Assembly: GCA_041688015.1 (NCBI GenBank) | Contig: JBDNIY010000007.1 | Span: 124,001 to 188,000, forward strand | DNA from: Parvibaculum sp041688015 | Lineage (GTDB): Bacteria; Pseudomonadota; Alphaproteobacteria; Parvibaculales; Parvibaculaceae | Direction: 5' to 3' | Length of the DNA: 64,000 bases | Shown here: piece after piece, positions 43,861 to 51,614 of the stretch | Layout: every line of letters begins with the position of its first letter | How positions within the stretch are numbered: the stretch's first letter is position 1 | Made by a program: the position numbers and the translations under genes | Notes under the pieces: generated by a model | Database searches by the model: none | The model's input: only the letters and a program-made list of their open reading frames with translations | What the model was told of the DNA's origin: nothing

Positions 43861-44966
43861 GACTTTGGCCCCATGAATTCTTTAAGCGCCGCCACGGCCA
43901 AACGGTTAGCCTCTTCAGACCCCACCGTCATGCGCAAATAGTCTGGCAACCCGTATGACGATACCTGCCGCAAAACCAGCCCGCGCTGCATCAAAAAGGC
44001 ATCGGCATCCTGCGCCGTCCGCCCCGCTTCTTGCGGAAACTTGATCAGCAGAAAATTCCCCACCGACGGTGCCACCAGCAAGCCCAGCTTGCCAAGCTCG
44101 TCGCTCAGCCACGCCGCCCAAGTGTCGTTGTGCTTGCGCGCCTTTTCAAAATGCGCAATATCACCAATGGCCGCGATCCCGGCTTCCATTGCCGGCACCG
44201 ACACGTTGAACGGCCCGCGCGTGCGGTTGATGACATCCACCACATGCGCTGGCGCATACATCCAGCCGAGCCGCAGCGCCGCCAAGCCGTAAATTTTTGA
44301 AAACGTGCGCGTCATCACTACATTGTCGTTGGTCGCCACCAGCTCGATGCCGCACTCATAATCATTAGCGCTGACATATTCGCTATAGGCCGCGTCGATC
44401 ACGAACAAAATATCGCTGCGCAACCCTGCATGCAGACGCTTGACCTCATCGACCGGCAAATAGCTCCCCGTCGGATTGTTCGGATTGGCAAGAAACACGA
44501 TCTTCGTTTTCGCCGTCACCGCGGCCAAAATCGCATCGACGTCGGCGCGTAGGTCTTTCTCCTTCACCGCCACCAGCGTCGCGCCCGCCGCCGCCGTCAC
44601 TACGGGATAAATCAAAAACCCATGTTCCGTCGCAATCGCCTCGTCGCCCTCACCCAAATAAGCCTGCGCCAGCAAATGCAGCAATTCGTCCGAGCCTGAG
44701 CCACAAACAATGCGCGCCGCGCTCAACCCATAACGTTCCGAAATCGCCTCGCGCAACCTTGCGGCCGTGCCTTCGGGATAAAGTTCAAGCCCCGCTGCAG
44801 CCGCAAGATAGGCCTCGCGCGCTTGCGGGCTCGGCCCCAGCGGCGTTTCGTTGGATGATAGTTTGAACATCTTGACGCCGCTCGGCACGTTGGCGCGCCC
44901 CGGCGTATAGGCTTCAATGCCCAGAATGCCGCTTTGCGGTTCAGGCCGTTTCTTGCTCATGCTCAC
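43857..44966 (-). CDS. hisC: Histidinol-phosphate/aromatic aminotransferase
   Basis: 369 residues, aminotransferase fold type I. PLP Lys lies in TRTFSKIYGLAALRLGW, with NPNNPTGSYLP and the Arg of YLRMTVGSEEAN near the C-terminus. In this position between chorismate mutase and tyrC it probably acts on both imidazole acetol phosphate and aromatic keto acids. It overlaps both neighbours by 4 bp. Confidence 0.92.
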   Translation of the reverse strand: MSMSKKRPEPQSGILGIEAYTPGRANVPSGVKMFKLSSNETPLGPSPQAREAYLAAAAGLELYPEGTAARLREAISERYGLSAARIVCGSGSDELLHLLAQAYLGEGDEAIATEHGFLIYPVVTAAAGATLVAVKEKDLRADVDAILAAVTAKTKIVFLANPNNPTGSYLPVDEVKRLHAGLRSDILFVIDAAYSEYVSANDYECGIELVATNDNVVMTRTFSKIYGLAALRLGWMYAPAHVVDVINRTRGPFNVSVPAMEAGIAAIGDIAHFEKARKHNDTWAAWLSDELGKLGLLVAPSVGNFLLIKFPQEAGRTAQDADAFLMQRGLVLRQVSSYGLPDYLRMTVGSEEANRLAVAALKEFMGPKS

Positions 44967-45859
44967 TCACCGTCTTTCGCGCGCCGCACCGGATTAGCAT
45001 AACCGCCGATCACCACGGCGCGTTCTGCCAGCCCGTCGGCCATCAGCGCCGCCAGCCGCGCGTCATCCGCCGTGACATAGCTTGCCACCGCAAACAGATT
45101 ATGTCGCGACGCGCCACCATCCTTGGTCTGAACAACGCCAATGCGCTCCGCCTTGAAGCCTGCCGCCTTGACGCGCGCGGCAATCGACGCCTCGCTCACA
45201 TCGGGCGAGGCCGATACCACAACGAGGCTCGTATCATCGCCCGTCTCGTCAAATGTCGCCTGCGTCACCACCAGAGCCGTGGGCCCCTCGCTCTCGTCGG
45301 CAAGCTCAAGAAATGGCAACCGCGCCACAACGCGCGCGCCGTCCGCGCCCGCCAGCGCCAGTGCGGGCCACCAGTCACCGCCATCATAATTGCCCGGCGT
45401 CGGCAACACGCCAACCACAGAGGGGTCTTGGCCTGCGCGCCGCAAAACATCGCGCGCATTGTCATGCAGTTCCATCACCGTCGAGGAGCCATAATAGTTC
45501 CGCGCCAGATCCCAATAGGCCAGCGTGTCATCGCCACCAAACACATCAACCCGGAACGGCCCCTGAATGGCCGTCATCGTGGCAATGATTTCGCGGAACA
45601 GCCGAAACACAACCTTGAGCGACAAACGCCCGCTTTGGCGCTTGGCCAGCCGCCGCAGCACCTCGGCCTCACGCCCTGGCCGGAAGGCAATGAAGCTGCC
45701 GCGCCCCGCCTCGCTCGCCGCTTGGGCCTTGGCCTCGGCCACTTCGACGACAAGCTCGGTCCGCTTCATCAGCAGATCCTGCAAAGCATCGTCGATCAGG
45801 TCAATTTCTTGCCGCACGTTGCTCAGGTCGCGCACGGGGCGTGGCTTCTTAGTCGTCAT
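44963..45859 (-). CDS. Chorismate mutase (AroQ) with prephenate-dehydratase-like C-terminus
   Basis: 298 residues from the ATG at 45859. The first 100 residues are an AroQ helical chorismate mutase (RQEIDLIDDALQDLLMKR, then FRPGREAEVLRRL and FREIIATMTAIQ). Residues about 105-290 follow the layout of a prephenate dehydratase domain (VDVFGGDDTLAYWDLARNYY) but the catalytic TRF-type motif is not seen, so this part is probably regulatory. It heads the hisC-tyrC operon. Confidence 0.85.
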   Translation of the reverse strand: MTTKKPRPVRDLSNVRQEIDLIDDALQDLLMKRTELVVEVAEAKAQAASEAGRGSFIAFRPGREAEVLRRLAKRQSGRLSLKVVFRLFREIIATMTAIQGPFRVDVFGGDDTLAYWDLARNYYGSSTVMELHDNARDVLRRAGQDPSVVGVLPTPGNYDGGDWWPALALAGADGARVVARLPFLELADESEGPTALVVTQATFDETGDDTSLVVVSASPDVSEASIAARVKAAGFKAERIGVVQTKDGGASRHNLFAVASYVTADDARLAALMADGLAERAVVIGGYANPVRRAKDGE

Positions 45860-46019
45860 GAGAAAGCTCTCGTCGCCAGGCTGAAAAAACACCTCACCGA
45901 GCCGGGGCAACATGCACCCAAAGTCCAGCCCGTGAGGGGGTATTCATAAGGGGCTAACCGTCTGAAAGGAAGGAAAACATTGACATTCAGGGGGGTGCAT
46001 CCCTAGCTATGGGCCCGCC

Positions 46020-46045
46020 GAGAGCCACCTTGCGCCAAGGCTCTC
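46020..46045 (+). other. Hairpin in the metX leader
   Basis: GAGAG pairs with CTCTC and CCTTG with CAAGG around loop CGC, with a CCA bulge, a compact 10-bp stem. No T-tract follows. It may be a leader structure controlling metX or a terminator remnant. It does not match a riboswitch I recognise. Confidence 0.5.
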
Positions 46046-46071
46046 ACGATCCGCCCAATTCTTCTTTTGGC

Positions 46072-46104
46072 TGAAACGATAACCCTTTTCGCGTGAAACG
46101 ATAA
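46072..46104 (+). repeat. Direct repeats immediately upstream of metX
   Basis: TGAAACGATAA occurs at 46072-46082 and 46094-46104, exactly 22 bp (two helical turns) apart. The second copy ends in an in-frame TAA that abuts the metX ATG. Such spacing suits side-by-side binding of a regulator. Confidence 0.6.
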
Positions 46105-47304
46105 ATGAGCGACCGCAAAGACCGCCACGCTGCCTCCAGTGCCCCTTTGGGCGCTGAAAACGAGGTTGCGCGCGTCAATGCCAAAAGCGAAGTGGCCTAT
46201 TTTGGCCCCGAAAGCCCGCTGGCGCTCGATTGCGGCGTCGCGCTCACCCCGTTCCATATCGCCTATGAAACCTACGGCACGCTCAATGCCGACAAATCCA
46301 ATGTGGTGCTGGTTTGCCACGCGCTGACCGGCGACCAATATGCCGCCAGCCGCCACCCACTGACCGGCAAAGCTGGCTGGTGGCTGACCATGGTCGGCCC
46401 CGGCTTGCCCATCGACACCGACCGCTTTTTTGTCATCTGCCAGAACGTGGTCGGCTCCTGCATGGGCACAACCGGGCCCAAGGACATCGACCCGGCCACT
46501 GGCAAGGCCTATGGCCTTTCCTTCCCCGTCATCACCATTGGCGACATGGTGCGCGCCCAAGCCATGCTACTCGACCGCCTCGGCATCGACAGTCTGTTCT
46601 GCGTCATCGGTGGCTCGATGGGCGGCATGCAAACGCTGCAATGGGCGGCGGCCTATCCAGCCCGCGTGTTCTCCGCGATCCCCATTGCCACCGCGGCGCG
46701 CCACTCGGCTCAAAACATCGCCTTCCATGAGGTCGGTCGCCAAGCCATCATGGCCGATCCTGACTGGCAAGGTGGCACCTATCTCGACGATGCCAAAAAC
46801 CCCGCTAAGGGTTTGGCCGTCGCGCGCATGGCCGCTCATATCACCTATCTGTCGGAAGCAGCGCTGCATCGTAAGTTTGGCCGCAACCTTCAGAACCGCG
46901 AAAAAATCACCTATGGCTTTGACGCTGATTTCCAGATCGAAAGCTACCTGCGCCATCAAGGCATGACTTTCGTTGATCGCTTTGACGCCAATTCCTATCT
47001 CTACATCACGCGCTCCATGGATTATTTCGATCTAGCCGCCGACTATGGCGGCGTGCTCGCCAATGCCTTCAAGGACACGAAAACGCGCTTCTGCGTCGTC
47101 TCTTTCACCTCCGACTGGCTGTTTCCCACACCCGGCAACAGGCAGGTCGTCCACGCGCTCAATGCGGCTGCCGCCAATGTCAGCTTTGTCGAAATCGACA
47201 CCGACAAAGGCCATGACGCTTTCTTGCTTGATGAGCCTGAAATGTTTTCTACGCTCCGCGGCTTTATCGCGTCGGCGGCAACGCGCCGGGGGCTCAAGAC
47301 ATGA
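46105..47304 (+). CDS. metX: Homoserine O-acetyltransferase
   Basis: 399 residues, alpha/beta hydrolase fold of MetX: VLVCHALTGDQYA, the nucleophile elbow GGSMGGMQTLQW (Ser near residue 170), the catalytic Asp in SFTSDWLFPT, and His in DKGHDAFLLDEP. It activates homoserine for methionine synthesis. An in-frame stop touches the ATG and no Shine-Dalgarno is seen, so the mRNA may be leaderless. metW overlaps its stop. Confidence 0.95.
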   Translation: MSDRKDRHAASSAPLGAENEVARVNAKSEVAYFGPESPLALDCGVALTPFHIAYETYGTLNADKSNVVLVCHALTGDQYAASRHPLTGKAGWWLTMVGPGLPIDTDRFFVICQNVVGSCMGTTGPKDIDPATGKAYGLSFPVITIGDMVRAQAMLLDRLGIDSLFCVIGGSMGGMQTLQWAAAYPARVFSAIPIATAARHSAQNIAFHEVGRQAIMADPDWQGGTYLDDAKNPAKGLAVARMAAHITYLSEAALHRKFGRNLQNREKITYGFDADFQIESYLRHQGMTFVDRFDANSYLYITRSMDYFDLAADYGGVLANAFKDTKTRFCVVSFTSDWLFPTPGNRQVVHALNAAAANVSFVEIDTDKGHDAFLLDEPEMFSTLRGFIASAATRRGLKT

Positions 47305-47936
47305 ACACACAAGACATCACCGTCTATCCCGGTCACACCCGTGTTGACCTGACGTTGATCGCTGAAATGATCGCGCCGAACGCCCGCGTCCTTGATGTCG
47401 GCTGCGGCAATGGTGACTTGCTGGAACTTCTTGCCCGCACAAAAAATGTCGATGGCCGCGGCATCGAATTGTCACAAGAAGGCGTCAATGCCTCGGTGAC
47501 GCGCGGCCTCTCGGTCATTCAGGGCGACGCCGACACCGACCTGCACGACTATCCAGACGACGCTTTTGACTATGTAATCTTGAGCCAAACCATTCAGGCG
47601 ACACGCAACCCGCGCGACGTCTTGATCGAGATGAAACGCATCGGCAAACGCCTCGTCGTCTCTCTGCCCAATTTCGGCAACTGGCGCATCCGCCTCCAGC
47701 TTCTCTGGTCAGGCCAAATGCCAGTCACCCGCTCGCTCAACCAAAAATGGTACGACACACCAAATATTCATCTGTGTACGGTCAGAGATTTCGTCGAACT
47801 TTGCGATGAAGTCAGCCTCAAGATCGATGATGCCGTCAGCGTCACCGCCAACCGCGCCAAACGCGTCGGCCGCCCCGGCACCTTCGACAATCTCACCGCC
47901 GAAACTGCCATCCTGCTGATGTCGCGTAAGGACTAA
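47301..47936 (+). CDS. metW: MetW methyltransferase-like protein
   Basis: 211 residues, SAM-methyltransferase fold with VLDVGCGNGDLLELL, RGIELSQEGVNA, VILSQTIQATRNP and NFGNWRIRLQLLWSGQMPVT, all MetW hallmarks. MetW partners MetX in Proteobacteria and is needed for homoserine acetylation. It overlaps metX by 4 bp (ATGA). A REP array begins 18 bp after its stop. Confidence 0.95.
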   Translation: MNTQDITVYPGHTRVDLTLIAEMIAPNARVLDVGCGNGDLLELLARTKNVDGRGIELSQEGVNASVTRGLSVIQGDADTDLHDYPDDAFDYVILSQTIQATRNPRDVLIEMKRIGKRLVVSLPNFGNWRIRLQLLWSGQMPVTRSLNQKWYDTPNIHLCTVRDFVELCDEVSLKIDDAVSVTANRAKRVGRPGTFDNLTAETAILLMSRKD

Positions 47937-47953
47937 GGTCTTCGACCAAAAAC

Positions 47954-48110
47954 CCTCATCCTGAGGAGGACCGCAAGTCCGTCTCGAAGAATAACCCTTC
48001 TACATAAAACCCTCATCCTGAGGAGGGCCGTAGGCCCGTCTCGAAGAATAACCCCTCTACATAAAACCCTCATCCTGAGGAGGGCCGTAGGCCCGTCTCG
48101 AAGGACGAGG
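47954..48110 (+). repeat. REP-like array A, three 57-bp units
   Basis: Three forward copies start at 47954, 48011 and 48068, exactly 57 bp apart. The first two are linked by AATAACCC(T/C)TCTACATAAAA; the third ends in CGAAGGACGAGGCCCC. The hairpin tips are GGAC-CGCAA-GTCC, GGGCC-GTA-GGCCC and GGGCC-GTA-GGCCC. Located between metW and the GIY-YIG gene. Confidence 0.93.
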
Positions 48111-48130
48111 CCCCCCACGTTCCCACATAC

Positions 48131-48415
48131 TCACCTCTTTGCCTGCGCCAACCCCCTCAGCCGCTCAAAATCACCCTCAATCAACGCTTCTTTCTTCGCG
48201 CGGCTCCACCCTTTCAGCTTGCGCTCAGCGGCAATCGCATCGGTGATCCGTTCAAAGTATTCGGAGTAAATCAGAGTGACCGGACGCCGCGTTGACGTGT
48301 AGCCGCCATATGTCCCGGCATTGTGTTCGCTGACCCGCCTCTCCAGCGACCCGCGCGCAGACCCCACATAGTAGTGGCCGTCACTGCATTTCAGAATATA
48401 GACAAAAGCATCCAC
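48131..48415 (-). CDS. GIY-YIG nuclease-like protein (UPF0213 type)
   Basis: 94 residues. The GIY-YIG core is VYILKCSDGHYYVGSARGSL, with catalytic Arg in SLERRVSEH and Glu in AAERKLKGWSR. These single-domain proteins (UPF0213/YhbQ-like) are possible structure-specific endonucleases. The gene is tightly framed by REP-like palindromes: array A ends 20 bp beyond its stop, and a single inverted copy starts 18 bp before its start codon, reminiscent of REP-flanked RAYT genes. The function is inferred. Confidence 0.88.
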   Translation of the reverse strand: MDAFVYILKCSDGHYYVGSARGSLERRVSEHNAGTYGGYTSTRRPVTLIYSEYFERITDAIAAERKLKGWSRAKKEALIEGDFERLRGLAQAKR

Positions 48416-48432
48416 GCCATCGCCCTTGGCTC

Positions 48433-48472
48433 CATCCTTCGAGACGCCGCTTCGCGGCTCCTCAGGATGAGG
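48433..48472 (-). repeat. REP-like palindrome, inverted copy upstream of the GIY-YIG gene
   Basis: The element ATCCTTCGAGAC-tip-CTCAGGATGAGG with tip GCCGC-TTC-GCGGC. Its orientation is opposite to arrays A and B, so the GIY-YIG gene is bracketed by an inverted pair. Confidence 0.92.
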
Positions 48473-48509
48473 CAGTAAATAAAAAAGAAAAACCCTCTAA
48501 CTTCAAACC

Positions 48510-48610
48510 CCTCATCCTGAGGAGGGCCGAAGGCCCGTCTCGAAGAATAACCCTTCTACATAAAACCCTCACCCTGAGGAGCCGCGAAGCGGCGTCTCGA
48601 AGGACGAGGC
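48510..48610 (+). repeat. REP-like array B, two 57-bp units
   Basis: Copies start at 48510 and 48567, again 57 bp apart. The first ends in the same AATAACCCTTCTACATAAAA linker and the second in CGAAGGACGAGGCCCC, the same order as array A. Tips are GGGCC-GAA-GGCCC and GCCGC-GAA-GCGGC. The last unit supplies the 3' end of the methyltransferase gene. Confidence 0.93.
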
Positions 48611-49366
48611 CCCAGAACCCTCTCCCTCCTCACGCGGGCTCGCCACCCCACCCCGCATCGGCACAATCGCGCGCACGCGTTGGCGCGCCACGCGACGGGC
48701 TTCCGGGATCGGCGTCGCCGCATAAATCTGCTTGGTTGCCTCAACCAGAATAACCCCTGAAAACCGCGGCCACAAAAACCCGCCAACTCGTTCCCAAACA
48801 TGCGCTGCCCGCATCAAGGGGCGCCACTCAAACGGCGGTACGAACAGCGCCATCCCCCAACCAGCAGGCGAAAACATGCTCTCGCGCAAGGCTTGCGTAA
48901 TCTGCGAGCGCGAAAACGGTTGCCCATAACCAAAAGGCGTCGCCTCGCGCCGCGCCCAAAGCCCGCGCCGGTTTGGCACCACAATCAACACTTTGCCGCC
49001 CGGTGCCAGCACACGCCAAACTTGGCGCAACGCCGCGCGCAGGCTTTCGCTCGCCTCAACGCCGTGCACCACCAGCACCCGGTCAATGCACTCATTATCC
49101 AATGGCAATTCTTTTTCGTCGACCAGTCCCGTCAAGCACCGCCCTTCAGCAGGCCAGCGCAACACGCCTTGCTGGGCGGGCATCAGCCCCAGTACGCGTT
49201 CGGCCTCACCCAAAAACATCCCAAGATAAGGCGTCGCAAAGCCGAGCCCCAACACCGACAGCCCCTTCACATTGGGCCATAACACACGAATATGACGCCC
49301 GATCAGCGCGCGCGCCACGCGACCCATCGGTCTTCCATAAAAATCTCTCAGATCGATCACATCCAT
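48569..49366 (-). CDS. Class I SAM-dependent methyltransferase
   Basis: 265 residues. The frame contains VLGLGFATPYLGMFLG as motif I, VLVVHGVEASESLRAALRQV, and WRVLAPGGKVLIVVPNRRG. The gene next to gloB in opposite orientation is a common arrangement in Rhizobiales. The last 14 codons (GASSFETPLRGSSG) and the stop are read from a REP-like palindrome, so the natural C-terminus was replaced or extended by repeat insertion. Substrate unknown. Confidence 0.82.
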   Translation of the reverse strand: MDVIDLRDFYGRPMGRVARALIGRHIRVLWPNVKGLSVLGLGFATPYLGMFLGEAERVLGLMPAQQGVLRWPAEGRCLTGLVDEKELPLDNECIDRVLVVHGVEASESLRAALRQVWRVLAPGGKVLIVVPNRRGLWARREATPFGYGQPFSRSQITQALRESMFSPAGWGMALFVPPFEWRPLMRAAHVWERVGGFLWPRFSGVILVEATKQIYAATPIPEARRVARQRVRAIVPMRGGVASPREEGEGSGASSFETPLRGSSG

Positions 49367-49468
49367 GATGAAACCCTAGCAGGTTTTGGTTAAATCCGTC
49401 TCACAGGCTTCAATCCTTAGCCCACAGGCACTACGTTAAGGCCAACAGATTTGAAAGGTGTGACCCCC

Positions 49469-50254
49469 ATGACCCATCGTGAAATGGCAAAACTCCAAGT
49501 CCATCAATTTGAAGCCCTGAACGACAATTATGGCTTTCTCGCCCATGACCCCGAAACCGGCGCGACCGCAGCCATCGACACGCCGGAAGTCGCCGCCATC
49601 GAAAAGGCATTGGCCGACAAGGGTTGGACACTCTCGCATATTTTCAACACCCATCACCACGCCGATCACGCAGGCGGCAACAAGGCGCTGAAAGAAAAAT
49701 ACGGCTGCACCATTGTCGGCCCACGCGACGAGCAAGCCCTGATCCCCGGCATCGACCGCGCTGTCGGGCAAGACGACATTGTCGAACTCGGCAACATCAA
49801 GGCCCGCGTCATTGACGTGCCCGGCCATACGCGCGGCCATATCGCCTATTCTTTTGCCGATGATCGTGTTGCCTTTGTCGGCGACACGCTTTTTGCGCTG
49901 GGCTGCGGACGTTTGTTTGAAGGCACACCGCAACAGATGTGGACCTCGCTTGGCAAATTGATGGAATTGCCCGACGACACCATTGTCTATTGCGCACATG
50001 AATACACGCAAGCCAACGCGCGCTTTGCGCTTTCTGTCGAGCCGCAAAACGCCAACCTCGTCGCCCGTTCCAAAGACATTGACGCCAAGCGCGCCAAGGG
50101 CGAATGGACCGTGCCGACCACGATCGGTCTTGAAAAGGCAACCAACCCCTTCCTGCGGGCAGCCTCAGCGGATTTGCGCAAAACGGTCGGCCTCGTTGAC
50201 GCCAGCGATGTCGATGTCTTTGCCGAGACCCGTCACCGCAAAAATAGCTTCTAA
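49469..50254 (+). CDS. gloB: Hydroxyacylglutathione hydrolase (glyoxalase II)
   Basis: 261 residues, metallo-beta-lactamase fold with the binuclear motif NTHHHADHAGGN, the PGHTRGHIAYSF block, VGDTLFALGCGRLFEG, and the glutathione-site YCAHEYTQAN. The C-terminal helical domain is complete (ATNPFLRA). It hydrolyses S-lactoylglutathione to lactate and glutathione. The ATG at 49469 is favoured; ATG 49484 is possible. It is 3 bp from the cupin gene. Confidence 0.94.
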   Translation: MTHREMAKLQVHQFEALNDNYGFLAHDPETGATAAIDTPEVAAIEKALADKGWTLSHIFNTHHHADHAGGNKALKEKYGCTIVGPRDEQALIPGIDRAVGQDDIVELGNIKARVIDVPGHTRGHIAYSFADDRVAFVGDTLFALGCGRLFEGTPQQMWTSLGKLMELPDDTIVYCAHEYTQANARFALSVEPQNANLVARSKDIDAKRAKGEWTVPTTIGLEKATNPFLRAASADLRKTVGLVDASDVDVFAETRHRKNSF

Positions 50255-50257
50255 GCG

Positions 50258-50683
50258 ATGCTCGACCCCGACAAGATCATCAAAACGCTGGGCCTTGCGC
50301 CGCATCCCGAAGGCGGCTGGTTTCGCGAAACTTTTCGCGATGAAGCGAGGCCTGATGGCCGCGCCCATAGCACCGCCATCTACTATCTATTGAAAGCGGG
50401 CGAAAGCTCGCACTGGCACCGCGTTGATGCCGCTGAAATCTGGCATTGGTATGCAGGAGGTCCTTTGGCGCTCCATCTTTCGCCCGACGGCAAGGCGAGC
50501 GAGACGCTGCACTTGGGGCCGAACCTTGCCACAGGCGAACGACCTCAGCTCATAGTCCCAACCAGCCATTGGCAAGCCGCCGAACCCTTAGGCGTCTTCA
50601 CGCTGGTCGGTTGCACCGTCGCGCCCGGTTTTGATTTTTCAGATTTTGAAATGGCCCCGAAAGGCTGGAAACCCGGCACTTGA
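50258..50683 (+). CDS. Cupin_5 (DUF985) protein
   Basis: 141 residues forming a single cupin barrel: LGLAPHPEGGWFRETFRD at the start, SSHWHRVDAAEIWHWYAG with His/Glu metal ligands, and a final LVGCTVAPGFDFSDFEMA. DUF985 proteins often follow gloB. Function is unknown, possibly sugar or small metabolite isomerisation. Confidence 0.9.
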   Translation: MLDPDKIIKTLGLAPHPEGGWFRETFRDEARPDGRAHSTAIYYLLKAGESSHWHRVDAAEIWHWYAGGPLALHLSPDGKASETLHLGPNLATGERPQLIVPTSHWQAAEPLGVFTLVGCTVAPGFDFSDFEMAPKGWKPGT

Positions 50684-50762
50684 GCGCCTCCCGCGCCGTA
50701 TTTGTCCTGTAATGGAACAATGCTAAGCTACGGCCCATAATCCATTGGGCTGGGCAACAAAC

Positions 50763-51614
50763 GTGAAATTCCGCGCTTTTCTTGTTTTAAGTGGTCTGTT
50801 GGCCGGGCTTGGCGTCGCGCACGCCGAGGCGGCGACAACGGTCCACGCGCCCGCCGCGGTCTGCGCTACCGATCCACTCGCGCCCGCCGTCACGACGCGC
50901 ATCATCATCGACACGACCGGCGGCCCGACCATTGGCACCATGCAATATAAAAATGGTGGTGGCCTCAAGGCGAAAGAGATCGCCCTCACCTTCGATGATG
51001 GGCCTAATCCCAAAACAACACCGCGCATTCTCGACATTCTTGACCAGCATTGCATCAAGGCAACCTTCTTCATGGTCGGTATCTATGCCAAGGCGCGCCC
51101 AGACCTTGTGCGCGAAGTCGCAGCGCGTGGCCATTTCATCGGCACGCATAGCTACACCCATCCCAACAACCTACGGCACCTCTCGCTCATGGCCGCCAAA
51201 AGCGAAATTAACAAAGGCTTTGCTGCGGCGCGCGCCGCCTTCGTCAATGCGCCGCAAGCAGATCGTTCGATGCTGGCCCCGTTCTTCCGCTTTCCCGGCC
51301 TCAATGACCGAAAGTCGCTCATCACCTGGCTCGGCGCACAAAATATCGCCACCGTCTCCTGCTCCTTTGGGGCCGATGACTGGAAGCGCATCAGCTCAAA
51401 TGAAGTTTACCGGCGCGGCTTGCGTGAGATCGAAGCGCAAGGCCGCGGCATCCTCATTCTGCATGACACCAAGCCGCATACCGCCGACATGCTCTCCCGC
51501 CTCATCGTGACGCTCGAAAAGCGGGGATATCATTTCGTCCAGCTCGCGCCCAAATCCAGCGCCCACAACCTCGCCGACGCCACACCGCCAGATATGAAAA
51601 AGGCTTTGCCGTGA
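50763..51614 (+). CDS. Secreted polysaccharide deacetylase
   Basis: 283 residues from a GTG at 50763 with a signal peptide to about residue 22 (GVAHA). The NodB fold shows IALTFDDGPNPKTTP (Asp-Asp), the metal HxxxH in GTHSYTHPNNL, then FFRFPG and LILHD. It probably removes acetyl groups from envelope or extracellular glycans. The TTG at 50745 is an alternative start. Its stop overlaps the next ATG, so the pair are coupled and likely both act on murein or an associated polymer. Confidence 0.88.
   Translation: MKFRAFLVLSGLLAGLGVAHAEAATTVHAPAAVCATDPLAPAVTTRIIIDTTGGPTIGTMQYKNGGGLKAKEIALTFDDGPNPKTTPRILDILDQHCIKATFFMVGIYAKARPDLVREVAARGHFIGTHSYTHPNNLRHLSLMAAKSEINKGFAAARAAFVNAPQADRSMLAPFFRFPGLNDRKSLITWLGAQNIATVSCSFGADDWKRISSNEVYRRGLREIEAQGRGILILHDTKPHTADMLSRLIVTLEKRGYHFVQLAPKSSAHNLADATPPDMKKALP

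Noticed and set aside
45860..46104. SAM-II/SAM-V riboswitch upstream of metX
   Set aside because: Expected from the gene and taxon, but I could not fit the conserved pseudoknot core to the sequence. A covariance search would settle it.
47933..48118. 61-residue reverse-strand reading frame with internal repeats
   Set aside because: It is only the translation of the three palindrome units; no ribosome-binding site and no homology.
47954..48610. Regular repeat array taken as CRISPR
   Set aside because: Units are palindromic with constant, near-identical 57-bp periods and no unique spacers, and there are no cas genes. They are REP-like elements.
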